Source of the DNA: Oscillospiraceae bacterium
GTDB lineage: Bacteria > Bacillota > Clostridia > Oscillospirales > Acutalibacteraceae
Direction: 5' to 3'
Length of the DNA: 64,000 nt
NCBI GenBank assembly: GCA_015066175.1
Contig: SVOW01000001.1
Location: 62,001-126,000, forward strand
Notes under the pieces: model-generated
Database searches by the model: none
The model's input: the letters and a program-made list of their open reading frames with translations, nothing else
Told to the model about the DNA's origin: nothing
Shown: positions 1-8,277 of the stretch, piece by piece
How positions within the stretch are numbered: the first letter of the stretch is position 1
How the letters are laid out: each line of letters starts with the position of its first letter
Translations under genes and position numbers: made by a program

Positions 1-711
1 GAATTCTTTAAGCTGTGACATATGACTTGAAAGTCTGACAGTTTCTTCTGCAACTGCAACTTTGTCAGCATAAATAGCAGCTTCAGTAAGAATTCTCTGT
101 TCATCTATATGAGCCATATCGCCCAGCACTTCGTTCATTCTGTCCAAAAGCTTTTTAGAATATTCTTTCACAGTTTCAGGAGAACGTTTTTCAATCATAG
201 CAACTTTTTCTGCAATGAAATCAAGTCTTGAAAGCACATCGTTTTTTAGTTTTTCACCTTCTGCCCTTCTCATTGCAAGAATACCATTCAAAGCATCCTG
301 AGCTGCCACTTTAACAACATTCCATACTTTTTCTTCGTCAACTTCCGCTTTTTTGATTTCAAGCACGTCATTGTATCTTGCAAGAGCATTTGCTGAAACA
401 TCAGCAGAAACTCCTAAATTTTCAGAAATATCTTTAAGTGCTGAAAGATAACTTTTTGCAAGAGGAATGTTTGCAGTAACATTCACATTTTCATCATCAA
501 GGCAGGTAATCTGAACAAAACATTCAACCTTACCTCTTGAAACAGACTGTGCAAAAAATGTTTTCAATTTTTCCTCAAGAAAAAGATAATTTCTTGGCGT
601 TCTGGCAGAAAATTCGTAGTATCTGTGATTTACACTTTTAATTTCAACGGTAACATCCATACCGTCAGAAGTAAACTGACCTCTGCCGTAGCCTGTCATG
701 CTACTAATCAT
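1..711 (-). CDS. yicC: YicC/YloC family endoribonuclease, 3' end cut by window
   Basis: The minus-strand reading frame opens with ATG at 711 (protein starts MISSMTGYGRG) and runs 237 codons to the window edge without a stop, so it is partial at its C-terminus; the family is usually about 290 residues. The opening SMTGYGRG, followed by EIKSVNHRY and a SRGKVE-like stretch, is the signature of the YicC N-terminal domain. The family is known as a metal-dependent endoribonuclease that acts on stem-loop RNAs in E. coli. An AAGG sits about 9 nt before the ATG. It follows the small protein at 724-1095 by 12 nt and is probably the distal part of the same transcript. In Firmicutes the next genes are often gmk and rpoZ, which would lie off the left edge. 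Confidence 0.88.
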   Translation of the reverse strand, partial: MISSMTGYGRGQFTSDGMDVTVEIKSVNHRYYEFSARTPRNYLFLEEKLKTFFAQSVSRGKVECFVQITCLDDENVNVTANIPLAKSYLSALKDISENLGVSADVSANALARYNDVLEIKKAEVDEEKVWNVVKVAAQDALNGILAMRRAEGEKLKNDVLSRLDFIAEKVAMIEKRSPETVKEYSKKLLDRMNEVLGDMAHIDEQRILTEAAIYADKVAVAEETVRLSSHMSQLKEF

Positions 712-723
712 CGTTTCACAACC

Positions 724-1095
724 TTATATCATATTTTGACGGCAACAACCGCAGCTTCCACCAAGTAAAGTGGGAATATCACCGCTGTAAATACCATCAT
801 TTTCTTCAAAGCCCATCAATTTCATAATCTCAACTGCATTTTCGCAACTGCAATATGCATAATAAGCATTTCTGTTAGCACCAAAATTAAGTGCTGCACG
901 CATAAGACCTTCACCGATATCAGGCTTGTCCTTATCAAAATCAATAGTCTTTACTGTTACGATATGTCCGTCAACATAAAGACTGCATTTTCCTATAATT
1001 TCATCGCCTTCAAAGCCGATATAACCGCCATTTACACAGCCTGAAAAATGTTTTGAAAGCTCTGAAACATCTTCTATTGGTTTAAATATATACAT
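724..1095 (-). CDS. small GNAT-like protein with Cys-rich tail, function unknown
   Basis: I do not recognise this 123-residue protein with certainty. The alternating strand/helix pattern, the phrase EIIGKCSLYVDGHIVTV (strand-turn-strand), then GLMRAALNFGANRNAYYAYC and a terminal KLMGFEEND are compatible with a shortened GNAT acetyltransferase fold, in which a helix after the central sheet binds acetyl-CoA. This is inference: no full Q/RxxGxG/A loop is seen. The last residues, GGSCGCCRQNMI, hold three cysteines within four positions, and CSC occurs around residue 82; such clusters suggest metal or Fe-S binding. It lies 7 nt downstream of rluB and 12 nt upstream of yicC, so it is in the same operon. 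Confidence 0.6.
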   Translation of the reverse strand: MYIFKPIEDVSELSKHFSGCVNGGYIGFEGDEIIGKCSLYVDGHIVTVKTIDFDKDKPDIGEGLMRAALNFGANRNAYYAYCSCENAVEIMKLMGFEENDGIYSGDIPTLLGGSCGCCRQNMI

Positions 1096-1102
1096 TTACT
1101 TA

Positions 1103-1846
1103 TCACTTCTTTTTGCTGACTGCACCGCTTGAAGCCATAAGTTTATGAACTTCATCAGGAGTCAGTTCTCTGTATTTGCCCTGAGCGAGCATACCTAATT
1201 TAATTGAACCGAATTGTGTTCTCTTAAGCCTTATAACATCAAGGCCAAGACTTTCACACATTTTTCTGATTTCACGGTTTCTGCCTTCATAAAGAATAAT
1301 TTCGAGCACAGTACGAGTTTCTTCTTTAAGCAACACCCTTACGTCAGCAGGAGCAGTTTTTCTGCCTTCAATAACAATACCGACAGCAAGCTGGTCAACC
1401 ATATTTTCTGTTACATTCTGTCTTACTGTAACACGATATGTTTTCGGAACATGGTGTTTCGGATGCATCATTGCATTGGCAAAATCGCCATCATTTGTCA
1501 TAAGCAACAAACCTTCAGAATCTTTGTCAAGACGTCCTACAGGATATATTCTTTCGGGAATATCCTTGACAAGGTCAGCAACACATCTTCTGTCCATTTC
1601 GTCACTTAAAGTTGTAACAAAACCTCTCGGTTTGTGAAGCATGATGTAATATTTGGTTTTACTGCTCACAACTTTCTTTCCGCTAACGGTAACGGTGTCT
1701 TTTTTAGGATTGATTTTATCGCCAATCTGCGCGACTCTTCCGTTAACTTTAACTTTTCCCATGGAAATGAGTTCTTCAGATTTTCTTCTTGATGCAACGC
1801 CGCATTCTGAAAGAAATTTCTGAAGTCTCATGGTAGTAACTGCCAT
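1103..1846 (-). CDS. rluB: 23S rRNA pseudouridine synthase, RluB family
   Basis: A 247-residue protein. An S4 RNA-binding domain (about residues 6-60, MRLQKFLSECGVASRRKSEE) is followed by a pseudouridine synthase domain whose catalytic aspartate is D107 in GRLDKDSEGLLLMTNDG. A second family motif, EGRNREIRKMCESLG, lies near residues 185-200. RluB-type enzymes isomerise a uridine in helix 89 of 23S rRNA (E. coli U2605). The ATG at 1846 is preceded by GGAGGA at 1851-1856, which supports MAVTTM over the internal Met-6. The gene follows the DD-carboxypeptidase gene by 12 nt. Its nearness to scpAB, dacF-like and ytfIJ genes is a common Firmicute arrangement. Confidence 0.93.
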   Translation of the reverse strand: MAVTTMRLQKFLSECGVASRRKSEELISMGKVKVNGRVAQIGDKINPKKDTVTVSGKKVVSSKTKYYIMLHKPRGFVTTLSDEMDRRCVADLVKDIPERIYPVGRLDKDSEGLLLMTNDGDFANAMMHPKHHVPKTYRVTVRQNVTENMVDQLAVGIVIEGRKTAPADVRVLLKEETRTVLEIILYEGRNREIRKMCESLGLDVIRLKRTQFGSIKLGMLAQGKYRELTPDEVHKLMASSGAVSKKK

Positions 1847-1858
1847 ATTTTCCTCCGT

Positions 1859-2992
1859 TTATTTTTTAAAAATCCTTTTAAAAAATTCTTTCACTTTTAT
1901 CCAAAAAGACTTCTTTTCCTGTTTCTTACACTTTGCAGGAATATCCTCACCTGCTATAAGTATAACTTCAGCAACACGTCTGCCATCAACCGTGCAAACA
2001 ATCTTGCCCGCATTATCACCCTTTTCAACTGGTGCATACAAAAAACTATCAAGAAGATAATCTGCATCATATTCAGAAAAGCTATCAGAAGTATCAATAT
2101 ATGTCTTGTCTGACGGCACAACAGACACTGAGGTCTTCGTTCCGCCCACAACAGGGATATTCATTATTTCAGTGATGATTTCTGAATTTGTAATTTCTGA
2201 AAAACCATAATCAAGCAAAATTTTATGGTCATTCCAATCATCAGGTGCATTCAACGTAACAGCAACCAAAACCACCCCGTTACGCTCAGCTGCGGTAACA
2301 AGGCATCTTCCGCTTTTTTTAGTAAATCCTGTTTTTAATCCAATACAACCATCGTAATAAGACAGCATTTTGTTGTGATTTGTAAGCGTTCTGTTATAAG
2401 GCGGATTACCATAAGAAACTGTTGCTTTCTTTAGTGAAGAAATGCGTCTGAAATCAGGATTAAGAATTGCAGCAGAACCTAAAACAGCCATATCATATGC
2501 GGTGGAATAATGTGTCTCTGCATCAAGACCAGACGGAGTGACAAAATTTGTGTTCTTCATTCCCAATTCTTTAGCACGGACATTCATCATATCAACAAAG
2601 CCGTCAATATCACCACCAACATTTGCTGCTACAACATTTGCTGCATCGTTGCCTGATTGAAGCAACATTCCGTGTACAAGGGCTTCATATGTAACTCTGT
2701 CTCCATCAAGCAGCCCCATAGAAGTTCCTTCCACCTTCAGTTGCTCTGATTTTACAATAATCTCTTTTTTTAGATCGCATTTTTCAAGTGCAATCAAAGA
2801 AGTCATAATTTTGGTAGTGCTCGCCATTGAACGCTTAGTGTGGGCATTGTGTTCATAAATCACTTCGCCTGTCTGAGCCACCATAACAACTGCTGAAGAC
2901 GCAGAAATCCCTAAGGATACTGCATTTGCTTCTATTGATAATAACGGAAAACTGATGATAAAACACAGAATTATCAAAAAGCACTTTTTCAT
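1859..2992 (-). CDS. D-alanyl-D-alanine carboxypeptidase (peptidase S11)
   Basis: A 377-residue penicillin-binding protein of the DacA/DacF type, which trims the terminal D-Ala from peptidoglycan pentapeptides outside the membrane. It has an N-terminal signal peptide (MKKCFLIILCFIISFPLLSI). All three active-site motifs are present: S58-T-T-K61, S113-G-N115 and K220-T-G222. A C-terminal beta domain follows. The protein ends in a basic, aromatic stretch (KKSFWIKVKEFFKRIFKK), typical of the amphipathic helix that anchors these enzymes to the membrane. The neighbouring ytfJ and scp genes resemble the Bacillus arrangement around dacB/dacF, so a role in sporulation is possible but not shown. The start follows a 14-bp inverted repeat at 3008-3043. 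Confidence 0.95.
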   Translation of the reverse strand: MKKCFLIILCFIISFPLLSIEANAVSLGISASSAVVMVAQTGEVIYEHNAHTKRSMASTTKIMTSLIALEKCDLKKEIIVKSEQLKVEGTSMGLLDGDRVTYEALVHGMLLQSGNDAANVVAANVGGDIDGFVDMMNVRAKELGMKNTNFVTPSGLDAETHYSTAYDMAVLGSAAILNPDFRRISSLKKATVSYGNPPYNRTLTNHNKMLSYYDGCIGLKTGFTKKSGRCLVTAAERNGVVLVAVTLNAPDDWNDHKILLDYGFSEITNSEIITEIMNIPVVGGTKTSVSVVPSDKTYIDTSDSFSEYDADYLLDSFLYAPVEKGDNAGKIVCTVDGRRVAEVILIAGEDIPAKCKKQEKKSFWIKVKEFFKRIFKK

Positions 2993-3007
2993 TTACAATG
3001 CACCTGC

Positions 3008-3043
3008 CTGCATAGAATTTTCAATATATAAAATTCTATGCAG
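3008..3043. repeat. 14-bp perfect inverted repeat between ytfJ and the S11 peptidase gene
   Basis: CTGCATAGAATTTT (3008-3021) is matched exactly by its reverse complement at 3030-3043, leaving an 8-nt AT loop. It fills most of the 66-nt gap between the two genes. On the transcribed (minus) strand it is not followed by a T run, so it does not look like a terminator. It ends just before the AGGTG ribosome site of the downstream gene. It could be a processing or stabilising hairpin, or a protein-binding site. Confidence 0.75.
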
Positions 3044-3058
3044 AAGCAAAGTGTTTAA

Positions 3059-3478
3059 TTATTCGTTTTCGCTTGTAGTTTCTTCTGATTCTTCAGAATT
3101 TTCATCTTTCTTGGCAAATTTGTTTACAAGACCTGTAACTGTATTTACAACTTCAGGAACCATGTTAACTACTTTCTCTACAGGGTTTTCGCTTGTTGAA
3201 ATACCTTTGATGGTAACGATATCATCATTAACAACCAAAAATGCTACAGGAGTTACAGTGATACCTGCGCCACCTGCGCCACCAAAAAGTTCAGCATTTG
3301 ATTTTGAGGGGAAATCTGAACCGCCTGAGGCAAAACCATAAGTAACTTTTGAAATCGGAATAACTGTAACTTTGTCAGAAACCTTGATAGGTTCGCCGAT
3401 TACTGTGCTTGTGTCAACAAGATTTTTGATTTTATCAATTGTTGTACCAAGGATACCTGCTGCTGATTGTTCTTTCAT
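3059..3478 (-). CDS. ytfJ: GerW/YtfJ family spore protein
   Basis: A 139-residue protein with the family's N-terminal region (ILGTTIDKIKNLVDTSTVIG), the phrase VTVIPISKVTYGFASGG, and a glycine-rich centre (FGGAGGAGITVTPVAFLVV). In Bacillus subtilis, YtfJ (GerW) is made in the forespore and is needed for normal germination in some nutrients; the biochemical activity is unknown. The C-terminus is a short acidic, serine-rich tail (DENSEESEETTSENE). It is 3 nt downstream of the DUF2953 gene, the same pair as ytfI-ytfJ in Bacillus, which supports the assignment. It is indirect evidence that the organism forms, or descends from, a spore former. Confidence 0.92.
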   Translation of the reverse strand: MKEQSAAGILGTTIDKIKNLVDTSTVIGEPIKVSDKVTVIPISKVTYGFASGGSDFPSKSNAELFGGAGGAGITVTPVAFLVVNDDIVTIKGISTSENPVEKVVNMVPEVVNTVTGLVNKFAKKDENSEESEETTSENE

Positions 3479-3481
3479 AAA

Positions 3482-4213
3482 TTATCTCTCCTTTAAAACT
3501 TTTTTAACTTTTTTCTCAATTGTTTTCTTCTGTTTGTTATCTTCATTGTTAGCTTTAAGAAGTTTAAGCAATACATTTTTAAACAACTTATAGCCTGCAA
3601 TTATAACCGCATTTGTAATAAATATTGGCGAAATGCCAAACTGCACATGAAATTTTGCATCATCTTTTGTTGCAAGAAAATCAGGTGAAATGTCTATATC
3701 ATATTTTTTAACACGTGCTTTTGTACATAACAGACCCATAGCAGGAAAAACAGCTGATGATATTTTTCCGTATTTTATTGCAGTTTCTGCGGCGTCTGAG
3801 CCAGCGATAGTCATATTAAGGTATAATTCTCTAAAAACAAAATGTTTGAATATATCAGAAAAAATTCCTGTAACCGCTTCCAAAGCGTCAGCAATTAACT
3901 GCAAAACTCCTTCAAAGCCCTGATTCTTATAAAATTTCAAGAAAATATTGTCCTTATCTTCTTTTTTCTTTTTCTTGCCGACTTTGTGTTTTTCAGGTTT
4001 TTCTTTTTCAGCCTTTTCTTTTTTTGGCTTTTCTTTTTTTTCTTTCTTTGGTTTGTTCTTTTTCTCTTTTTTGGGGAGAAGGTTGATTTTCAAAAGACTA
4101 TATTTTACAAATAATGTAAATGTGCCGTCATAATGTGCGGTCACTCTCACAGGGATTGAAAATATAATTACAAAAAACAATATAATCCCTAATATCGTAT
4201 ATAAGAAAGGCAT
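3482..4213 (-). CDS. DUF2953 membrane protein (YtfI-like)
   Basis: A 243-residue protein with one N-terminal membrane helix (FLYTILGIILFFVIIFSIPV), then a short beta segment (VTAHYDGTFTLFVKYSLLKI). A very lysine/glutamate-rich low-complexity stretch covers about residues 50-90. The C-terminal half carries a hydrophobic region with FLATKDDAKFHVQFGISPIF and ends in another charged tail. This layout and its place directly upstream of ytfJ match the DUF2953 family (YtfI in Bacillus), whose function is unknown. The lysine-rich block produces spurious phenylalanine-rich frames on the opposite strand. The gene is 16 nt downstream of scpB and is probably co-transcribed. Confidence 0.85.
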   Translation of the reverse strand: MPFLYTILGIILFFVIIFSIPVRVTAHYDGTFTLFVKYSLLKINLLPKKEKKNKPKKEKKEKPKKEKAEKEKPEKHKVGKKKKKEDKDNIFLKFYKNQGFEGVLQLIADALEAVTGIFSDIFKHFVFRELYLNMTIAGSDAAETAIKYGKISSAVFPAMGLLCTKARVKKYDIDISPDFLATKDDAKFHVQFGISPIFITNAVIIAGYKLFKNVLLKLLKANNEDNKQKKTIEKKVKKVLKER

Positions 4214-4229
4214 TTAATCACCTCCGTTA

Positions 4230-4838
4230 TCATTCTTCGTCTTGCGTTTCTTTAATTTCATCTTTTACCTGTGCTTCAAGATTATCAAATTCAATTTCTG
4301 CTTCATGTTCTTCTACCGTCTTATTATCAAGTTCAGGAATATCAGGTAAATCATCAAGCGTATTTATACAGAAACATTTTAAAAACTCCGCCGTAGTACC
4401 ATAAATCAATGGCCTGCCAGGCAACTCAAGACGTCCTACTTCTTCAATAAGACCTTTCTGGCAAAGCGTGGATATAACACCTGAGCAATCAACGCCTCTT
4501 ACCTGCTCTATGTATGCTTTTGTAATCGGCTGATTATAAGCCACAACTGCAAGAACCTCAAATGCCGCCTGCGAAAGCGGGGCGTTCCTTTTCATATCAA
4601 GGATATCTCTGACTTGCTCGGCATATTCTTTACGTGTGCAAATCTGAAATTTCTTATCCATTTTTACAATTCGGATTCCGCTGTTTGTATCGTCATATTT
4701 TGCTGCAATATTCAGAACAAGGCTTTCTGCATCATCTGCATCAATCTCAAGTATTTCAGCAATTCTCTCAATTTCAAGAGGTTCGCCACAAGCGAAAAGC
4801 ATAGCTTCAGCAGCGGCCTGCATATCATTTACATTCAC
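4230..4838 (-). CDS. scpB: segregation and condensation protein B
   Basis: A 202-residue ScpB. The kleisin-associated protein carries two winged-helix domains, visible as AAAEAMLFACGEPLEIERIAE at the N-terminus and FEVLAVVAYNQPITKAYIEQ with the strongly conserved RGVDCSGVISTLCQKGLIEE and GRPLIYGTTAEFL. ScpB dimers bind ScpA and complete the SMC-ScpAB condensin that compacts and segregates the chromosome. The acidic C-terminal tail (about 40 residues) is typical. Its start overlaps the end of scpA by 4 nt (ATGA), which implies translational coupling and a matched supply of the two subunits. SMC itself is not in the window. Confidence 0.95.
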   Translation of the reverse strand: MNVNDMQAAAEAMLFACGEPLEIERIAEILEIDADDAESLVLNIAAKYDDTNSGIRIVKMDKKFQICTRKEYAEQVRDILDMKRNAPLSQAAFEVLAVVAYNQPITKAYIEQVRGVDCSGVISTLCQKGLIEEVGRLELPGRPLIYGTTAEFLKCFCINTLDDLPDIPELDNKTVEEHEAEIEFDNLEAQVKDEIKETQDEE

Positions 4839-5554
4839 TTTGCATTACCTCCGTCTTCAGTTAATTCAATCTCCAGATTATCAGCTTCACCAATAAGCTT
4901 AACTTGTTTGGTTTTTGCAAGTTCAAGTATTGCAAGAAAAGTTGCAACAAGTTCAGATTTCGATTCAGCATTCATAAAAAACGAAACAAACTTGTCTTTA
5001 CGTTTTTCAAACAATCTGCTCATAACAGCATTGATTCTTGAACTTACTGAAACAATTTTGTGTGCAACAATTTTTTTAAACGCTTCAACGGGTGGCGGTA
5101 ATTTACGTTTTCCTTTGCCAACCGCAGCAATATAAGCGTTCAGAATGTCAATAACAGGATGTAAACGCCTGTACGTTTTATCAGGCTCAAAATCCTGTTG
5201 CGGACGCGAATAAAGTTCGAAACCATCAGCATGCTCTGACAATTCTTTTGCAATTGCCTGACATTCCTTATATTCAAGCAATTCGCCAACAAGCTCCATT
5301 TTTAATTGTTCAGCTTCTTCATGCACCGGCAGAAGTGAAACAGATTTGATATAAACAAGTCTTGCAGCCATTTCAAGAAATTCACTTGCAACTTCCATAT
5401 CATCTTCCTGCATCTGGCGCACATAGTCAAGATACTGCTCAACAAGTGTAAAAATGGGAATGTCATTAATATTCAGTTTATGTTTGTTGATAAGATGAAG
5501 CAACAGGTCAAGAGGCCCTTCAAAAGCTTCAAGCTTATATGAAATCTTTTCCAA
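4835..5554 (-). CDS. scpA: segregation and condensation protein A
   Basis: A 239-residue kleisin. The N-terminal phrase YKLEAFEGPLDLLLHLI is diagnostic for ScpA (contact with the SMC neck), followed by DIPIFTLVEQYLDYV and the helical MEVASEFLEMAARLVYIKS. The C-terminal winged helix (about residues 165-230) includes VATFLAILELAKTKQVKL, which binds the SMC head. The length is normal. It is coupled to scpB by a 4-nt overlap and lies 25 nt downstream of the M50 protease gene, all reading leftward. The start ATG at 5554 opens directly into the conserved region, so no alternative start is likely. Confidence 0.96.
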   Translation of the reverse strand: MEKISYKLEAFEGPLDLLLHLINKHKLNINDIPIFTLVEQYLDYVRQMQEDDMEVASEFLEMAARLVYIKSVSLLPVHEEAEQLKMELVGELLEYKECQAIAKELSEHADGFELYSRPQQDFEPDKTYRRLHPVIDILNAYIAAVGKGKRKLPPPVEAFKKIVAHKIVSVSSRINAVMSRLFEKRKDKFVSFFMNAESKSELVATFLAILELAKTKQVKLIGEADNLEIELTEDGGNAK

Positions 5555-5579
5555 AACAAACCAACCTTATCTTAAATTA

Positions 5580-6266
5580 TTATAAATTAAATGGCAATGA
5601 TATTACGAAATCAAGCCCTCTGAAAACAAAGCTTGACAAATATGAAAGCGGCACTGTAAACACGCCAAGAGCAACCAAAACAAACATTCCGAGCATAATC
5701 TGTCTTTCATATCTCATTATTGTGTAGTAATATCTATCAGGAATAACAGAAAACAAAATTCTTGAGCCGTCAAGTGGCGGTATAGGAATTAAATTAAACA
5801 CAGCCAATGACACATTAATTGAAGCAGCAAAATAGAAAAATGTTATAATAATTTCTGCCAACAACTCGGTAATCAGACCATTGATAGCCATTACGTAGGA
5901 AATATTTTTAACAAGAATGAAAAACGCTGCCATAATAAGGTTAGAAACAGGGCCGGCAAGAGCAACAAGTGCCATACCTGCTTTTTTATTTTTCATATTA
6001 AAGTTTCTCATATTTACCGGCACAGGTTTTGCATAGCCAAAGCCGGCAATAAAAATCATAAGTGCACCGAAAATATCGATATGCTTTAAAGGTGATAAAG
6101 TAAGTCGACCATTAAGTCTGGCTGTCTGGTCACCAAGTTTTGTCGCAATCAGAGCATGGGCGTATTCATGAATCGGCAAAGTACAAAAAACTACAAAAGC
6201 GGTAGCAAGAAGCTGCAATACAACACTTGTAGGATCGCCTCCGCCTGAAAGTAAAGCTCTTAACAA
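5580..6266 (-). CDS. site-2 protease family membrane metalloprotease (M50)
   Basis: A 228-residue, mostly hydrophobic protein with the zinc-binding motif H33-E-Y-A-H37 in an early membrane helix. The distal metal ligand motif NLIPIPPLDGSRIL lies in the fourth or fifth helix. Both are the signatures of intramembrane metalloproteases of the YwhC/Rip short-form subgroup, without the PDZ domain of RseP. These enzymes cut membrane-spanning substrates inside the bilayer; the substrate here is unknown. In many Clostridia this gene lies next to scpA, as it does here (25 nt upstream of scpA), so it is probably in the same operon. The closest known relatives have no clear sporulation role, unlike SpoIVFB. 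Confidence 0.92.
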   Translation of the reverse strand: MLRALLSGGGDPTSVVLQLLATAFVVFCTLPIHEYAHALIATKLGDQTARLNGRLTLSPLKHIDIFGALMIFIAGFGYAKPVPVNMRNFNMKNKKAGMALVALAGPVSNLIMAAFFILVKNISYVMAINGLITELLAEIIITFFYFAASINVSLAVFNLIPIPPLDGSRILFSVIPDRYYYTIMRYERQIMLGMFVLVALGVFTVPLSYLSSFVFRGLDFVISLPFNL

Positions 6267-6277
6267 AATTCAACACC

Positions 6278-7123
6278 TCATTTTTTTATCAAAGATACAA
6301 CACGTTCAATGTTATTCAGATCTCTATGAATTTCAGTTTCTGCAGACAAGTGATTAAGTTTTTCAGCAAGAACACGTGCTTGCGTTTCACCACATTCGAA
6401 AGAAGCAAATGTCCCCTTTCTCATACAAGGCAACCAATTCTCTGCAATTATGTCATAAAAATAATATCCGTCATTTCCGCCATCAAGCGCCATAAAAGGT
6501 TCTTTTTGCACTTCAATGCTCAGTGTTTTTATTTCATCTGTTTCGATATAAGGCGGATTTGATAACAAAACATCAATTTTTTCCAAATCGAAATCAGCAA
6601 AACACTTTGTGATATCGCCTTTTATCGCAGTAACATTTTTTACAGCGTTAAGTTTAATATTCCTTTCAAGATAATTAAACGCAACGTCTGACAATTCAAT
6701 GCAAAAAACTTGCACATCAGGAAATTTCTTTGCAACAGAAATGCCTACGCAACCACTTCCTGCACACAGATCAAAAACAACTTTGACATTGTTTTTTTTA
6801 ATATAATCAATAGCAGAAAACACCAACGTTTCTGTGTCACTTCTCGGAATAAGAACACCTTCCCCGACATAGAATTCGCCATACATAAACGGCCATTTTC
6901 CGATAATGTATTGCAGCGGTTCACCACTGATTCTACGTTCAATAAGGGAAAAATATTTTTCACTTAAATCTTTATCTGCTTCATTAAAACGATTCAGGTA
7001 ATAATCATTTCTTGTAAAATTGAATGTTTCTTCCAACAAACATAAAGCATCAAAATCATAATCCTGAACGTTATTTTCTTTAAGTATACTTTCTCCTGAT
7101 TTTAATACTTCAAAAATGTTCAT
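6278..7123 (-). CDS. prmC: release factor glutamine methyltransferase PrmC
   Basis: A 281-residue class I methyltransferase. A helical N-terminal domain (residues about 1-90) precedes a Rossmann domain with the SAM-binding loop VFDLCAGSGCVGIS. The catalytic NPPY motif (LLSNPPYIETDEI) is characteristic of enzymes that methylate the amide nitrogen of the glutamine in the GGQ loop of release factors RF1/RF2. The preceding GVLIPRSDTE is also a PrmC hallmark. The start ATG overlaps the stop of yqhQ by 4 nt, indicating coupled translation. The yqhQ-prmC pair is common in Firmicutes, often next to prfA or rpmE, which are not seen here. Confidence 0.95.
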   Translation of the reverse strand: MNIFEVLKSGESILKENNVQDYDFDALCLLEETFNFTRNDYYLNRFNEADKDLSEKYFSLIERRISGEPLQYIIGKWPFMYGEFYVGEGVLIPRSDTETLVFSAIDYIKKNNVKVVFDLCAGSGCVGISVAKKFPDVQVFCIELSDVAFNYLERNIKLNAVKNVTAIKGDITKCFADFDLEKIDVLLSNPPYIETDEIKTLSIEVQKEPFMALDGGNDGYYFYDIIAENWLPCMRKGTFASFECGETQARVLAEKLNHLSAETEIHRDLNNIERVVSLIKK

Positions 7124-8271
7124 TCTTTGTCACTGCTTTTCTCTGAAACAATTTCAGCAAGCAAATCATCAACAATACTCTCTGCTTCTTTTTTATAAGA
7201 ATCCACACTATTTTCAACAGTTTTCTCTGTTACATTTTCTTCCTGAAGTTCAATTTCTGTTTCTTCAGACTTTTCCGTGTCTGTCTCTTCTGTTTCAACT
7301 GCTTCTTCCTTTTTCTCAACACCGTAAAGTGCAGCTTTGATAGCAGCAATACCAACTTCGATGATATCATCTGTTGGTTCATTTGTTGTAATTCTCTGCA
7401 TCCAAAGACCGGGAGCAGAAACTATTTTCACAAAAATGTTATCATGACATCCGGCAAACTTAATGAATTCATATCCGAGACCCATTACAAACGGAAGCAT
7501 TAAAACTTTCACAAGCATCCATACTATTCTGATATTTCTCAACGCAGGAAATATCAAAGAAATTACTGATGAGAGAATCATACTGATAATAATCATAACA
7601 AACATAAAACTTGTACCACATCTGGGATGAAGTCTGCTCATTTCTCTTACATTTTCAACAGTAAGTTCTTTACCTGCTTCAAAACAGAATATAGATTTAT
7701 GCTCTGCACCATGGTACATAAACATTCTCTTGATATCTTTCATCTGAGAAACAAGCACCATATATAAAACAAAAATTATTACACGTACAAGACTTTCAAT
7801 AATTACTCTGAAGTTAGTTATTGCACCGTTAGTCAGTTTATTAAGCAGGTCTGCCGCTAAAGTGGGCAAATAGAAGAAAAGCAGAAATGCCAGTCCTATA
7901 CCGAGAATCATTGAAATAACTGAAATTGCTGTTACCATTTTTTCTCCGAAATGCTCAGTTATCCATTTATCAGTTTTTGACATATTTTCAATATCATCAT
8001 CATTTTTGATTTCTTCAAAACTTACCTTTTCAGCTGATTCCATAAGACATTTATATCCGGTAACCATGCTTTCAACAAAGTTTGTCACACCTCTGATTAT
8101 CGGAAAACCGAAAAATTTACATTTATCCTTTACTGAAGGGAAATTCTTCTCTTCAACCTCAATTGTACCGTCAGGAAGTCGCAGAGCCATAGCAGAGCCT
8201 TTTGGTCCCTTCATAAGAATTCCTTCAATTAAAGCCTGACCGCCAACGGACACTCTTTTAACTTTTGCCAT
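7120..8271 (-). CDS. yqhQ: DUF1385 family membrane protein (YqhQ-like)
   Basis: A 383-residue protein beginning VGGQALIEGILMKGP, the highly conserved opening of DUF1385 proteins. It then has DGTIEVEEKNF and FPIIRGVTNFVESMVTGYKCL. Three or four membrane helices lie between about residues 108 and 260, and the conserved FMYHGAEHKSIFCFEAG and HPRCGTSFMFVM stretches are intact. The function is unknown; the family has been discussed as a possible metal-dependent membrane enzyme because of its conserved His and Cys. The last 60 residues are an acidic, low-complexity tail (repeated EETE/EKS units) that is longer than usual. It is 6 nt downstream of the histidine kinase gene and overlaps prmC. Confidence 0.92.
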   Translation of the reverse strand: MAKVKRVSVGGQALIEGILMKGPKGSAMALRLPDGTIEVEEKNFPSVKDKCKFFGFPIIRGVTNFVESMVTGYKCLMESAEKVSFEEIKNDDDIENMSKTDKWITEHFGEKMVTAISVISMILGIGLAFLLFFYLPTLAADLLNKLTNGAITNFRVIIESLVRVIIFVLYMVLVSQMKDIKRMFMYHGAEHKSIFCFEAGKELTVENVREMSRLHPRCGTSFMFVMIIISMILSSVISLIFPALRNIRIVWMLVKVLMLPFVMGLGYEFIKFAGCHDNIFVKIVSAPGLWMQRITTNEPTDDIIEVGIAAIKAALYGVEKKEEAVETEETDTEKSEETEIELQEENVTEKTVENSVDSYKKEAESIVDDLLAEIVSEKSSDKE

Positions 8272-8277
8272 TATATA

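Noticed and set aside
3948..4133. Phe/Ser-rich plus-strand frame
   Set aside because: It is the antisense of the lysine-rich linker of the DUF2953 protein.
4614..5135. 173-residue plus-strand open frame over scpA/scpB
   Set aside because: It lies antisense to two well-conserved genes, has no ribosome site and no recognisable motif.
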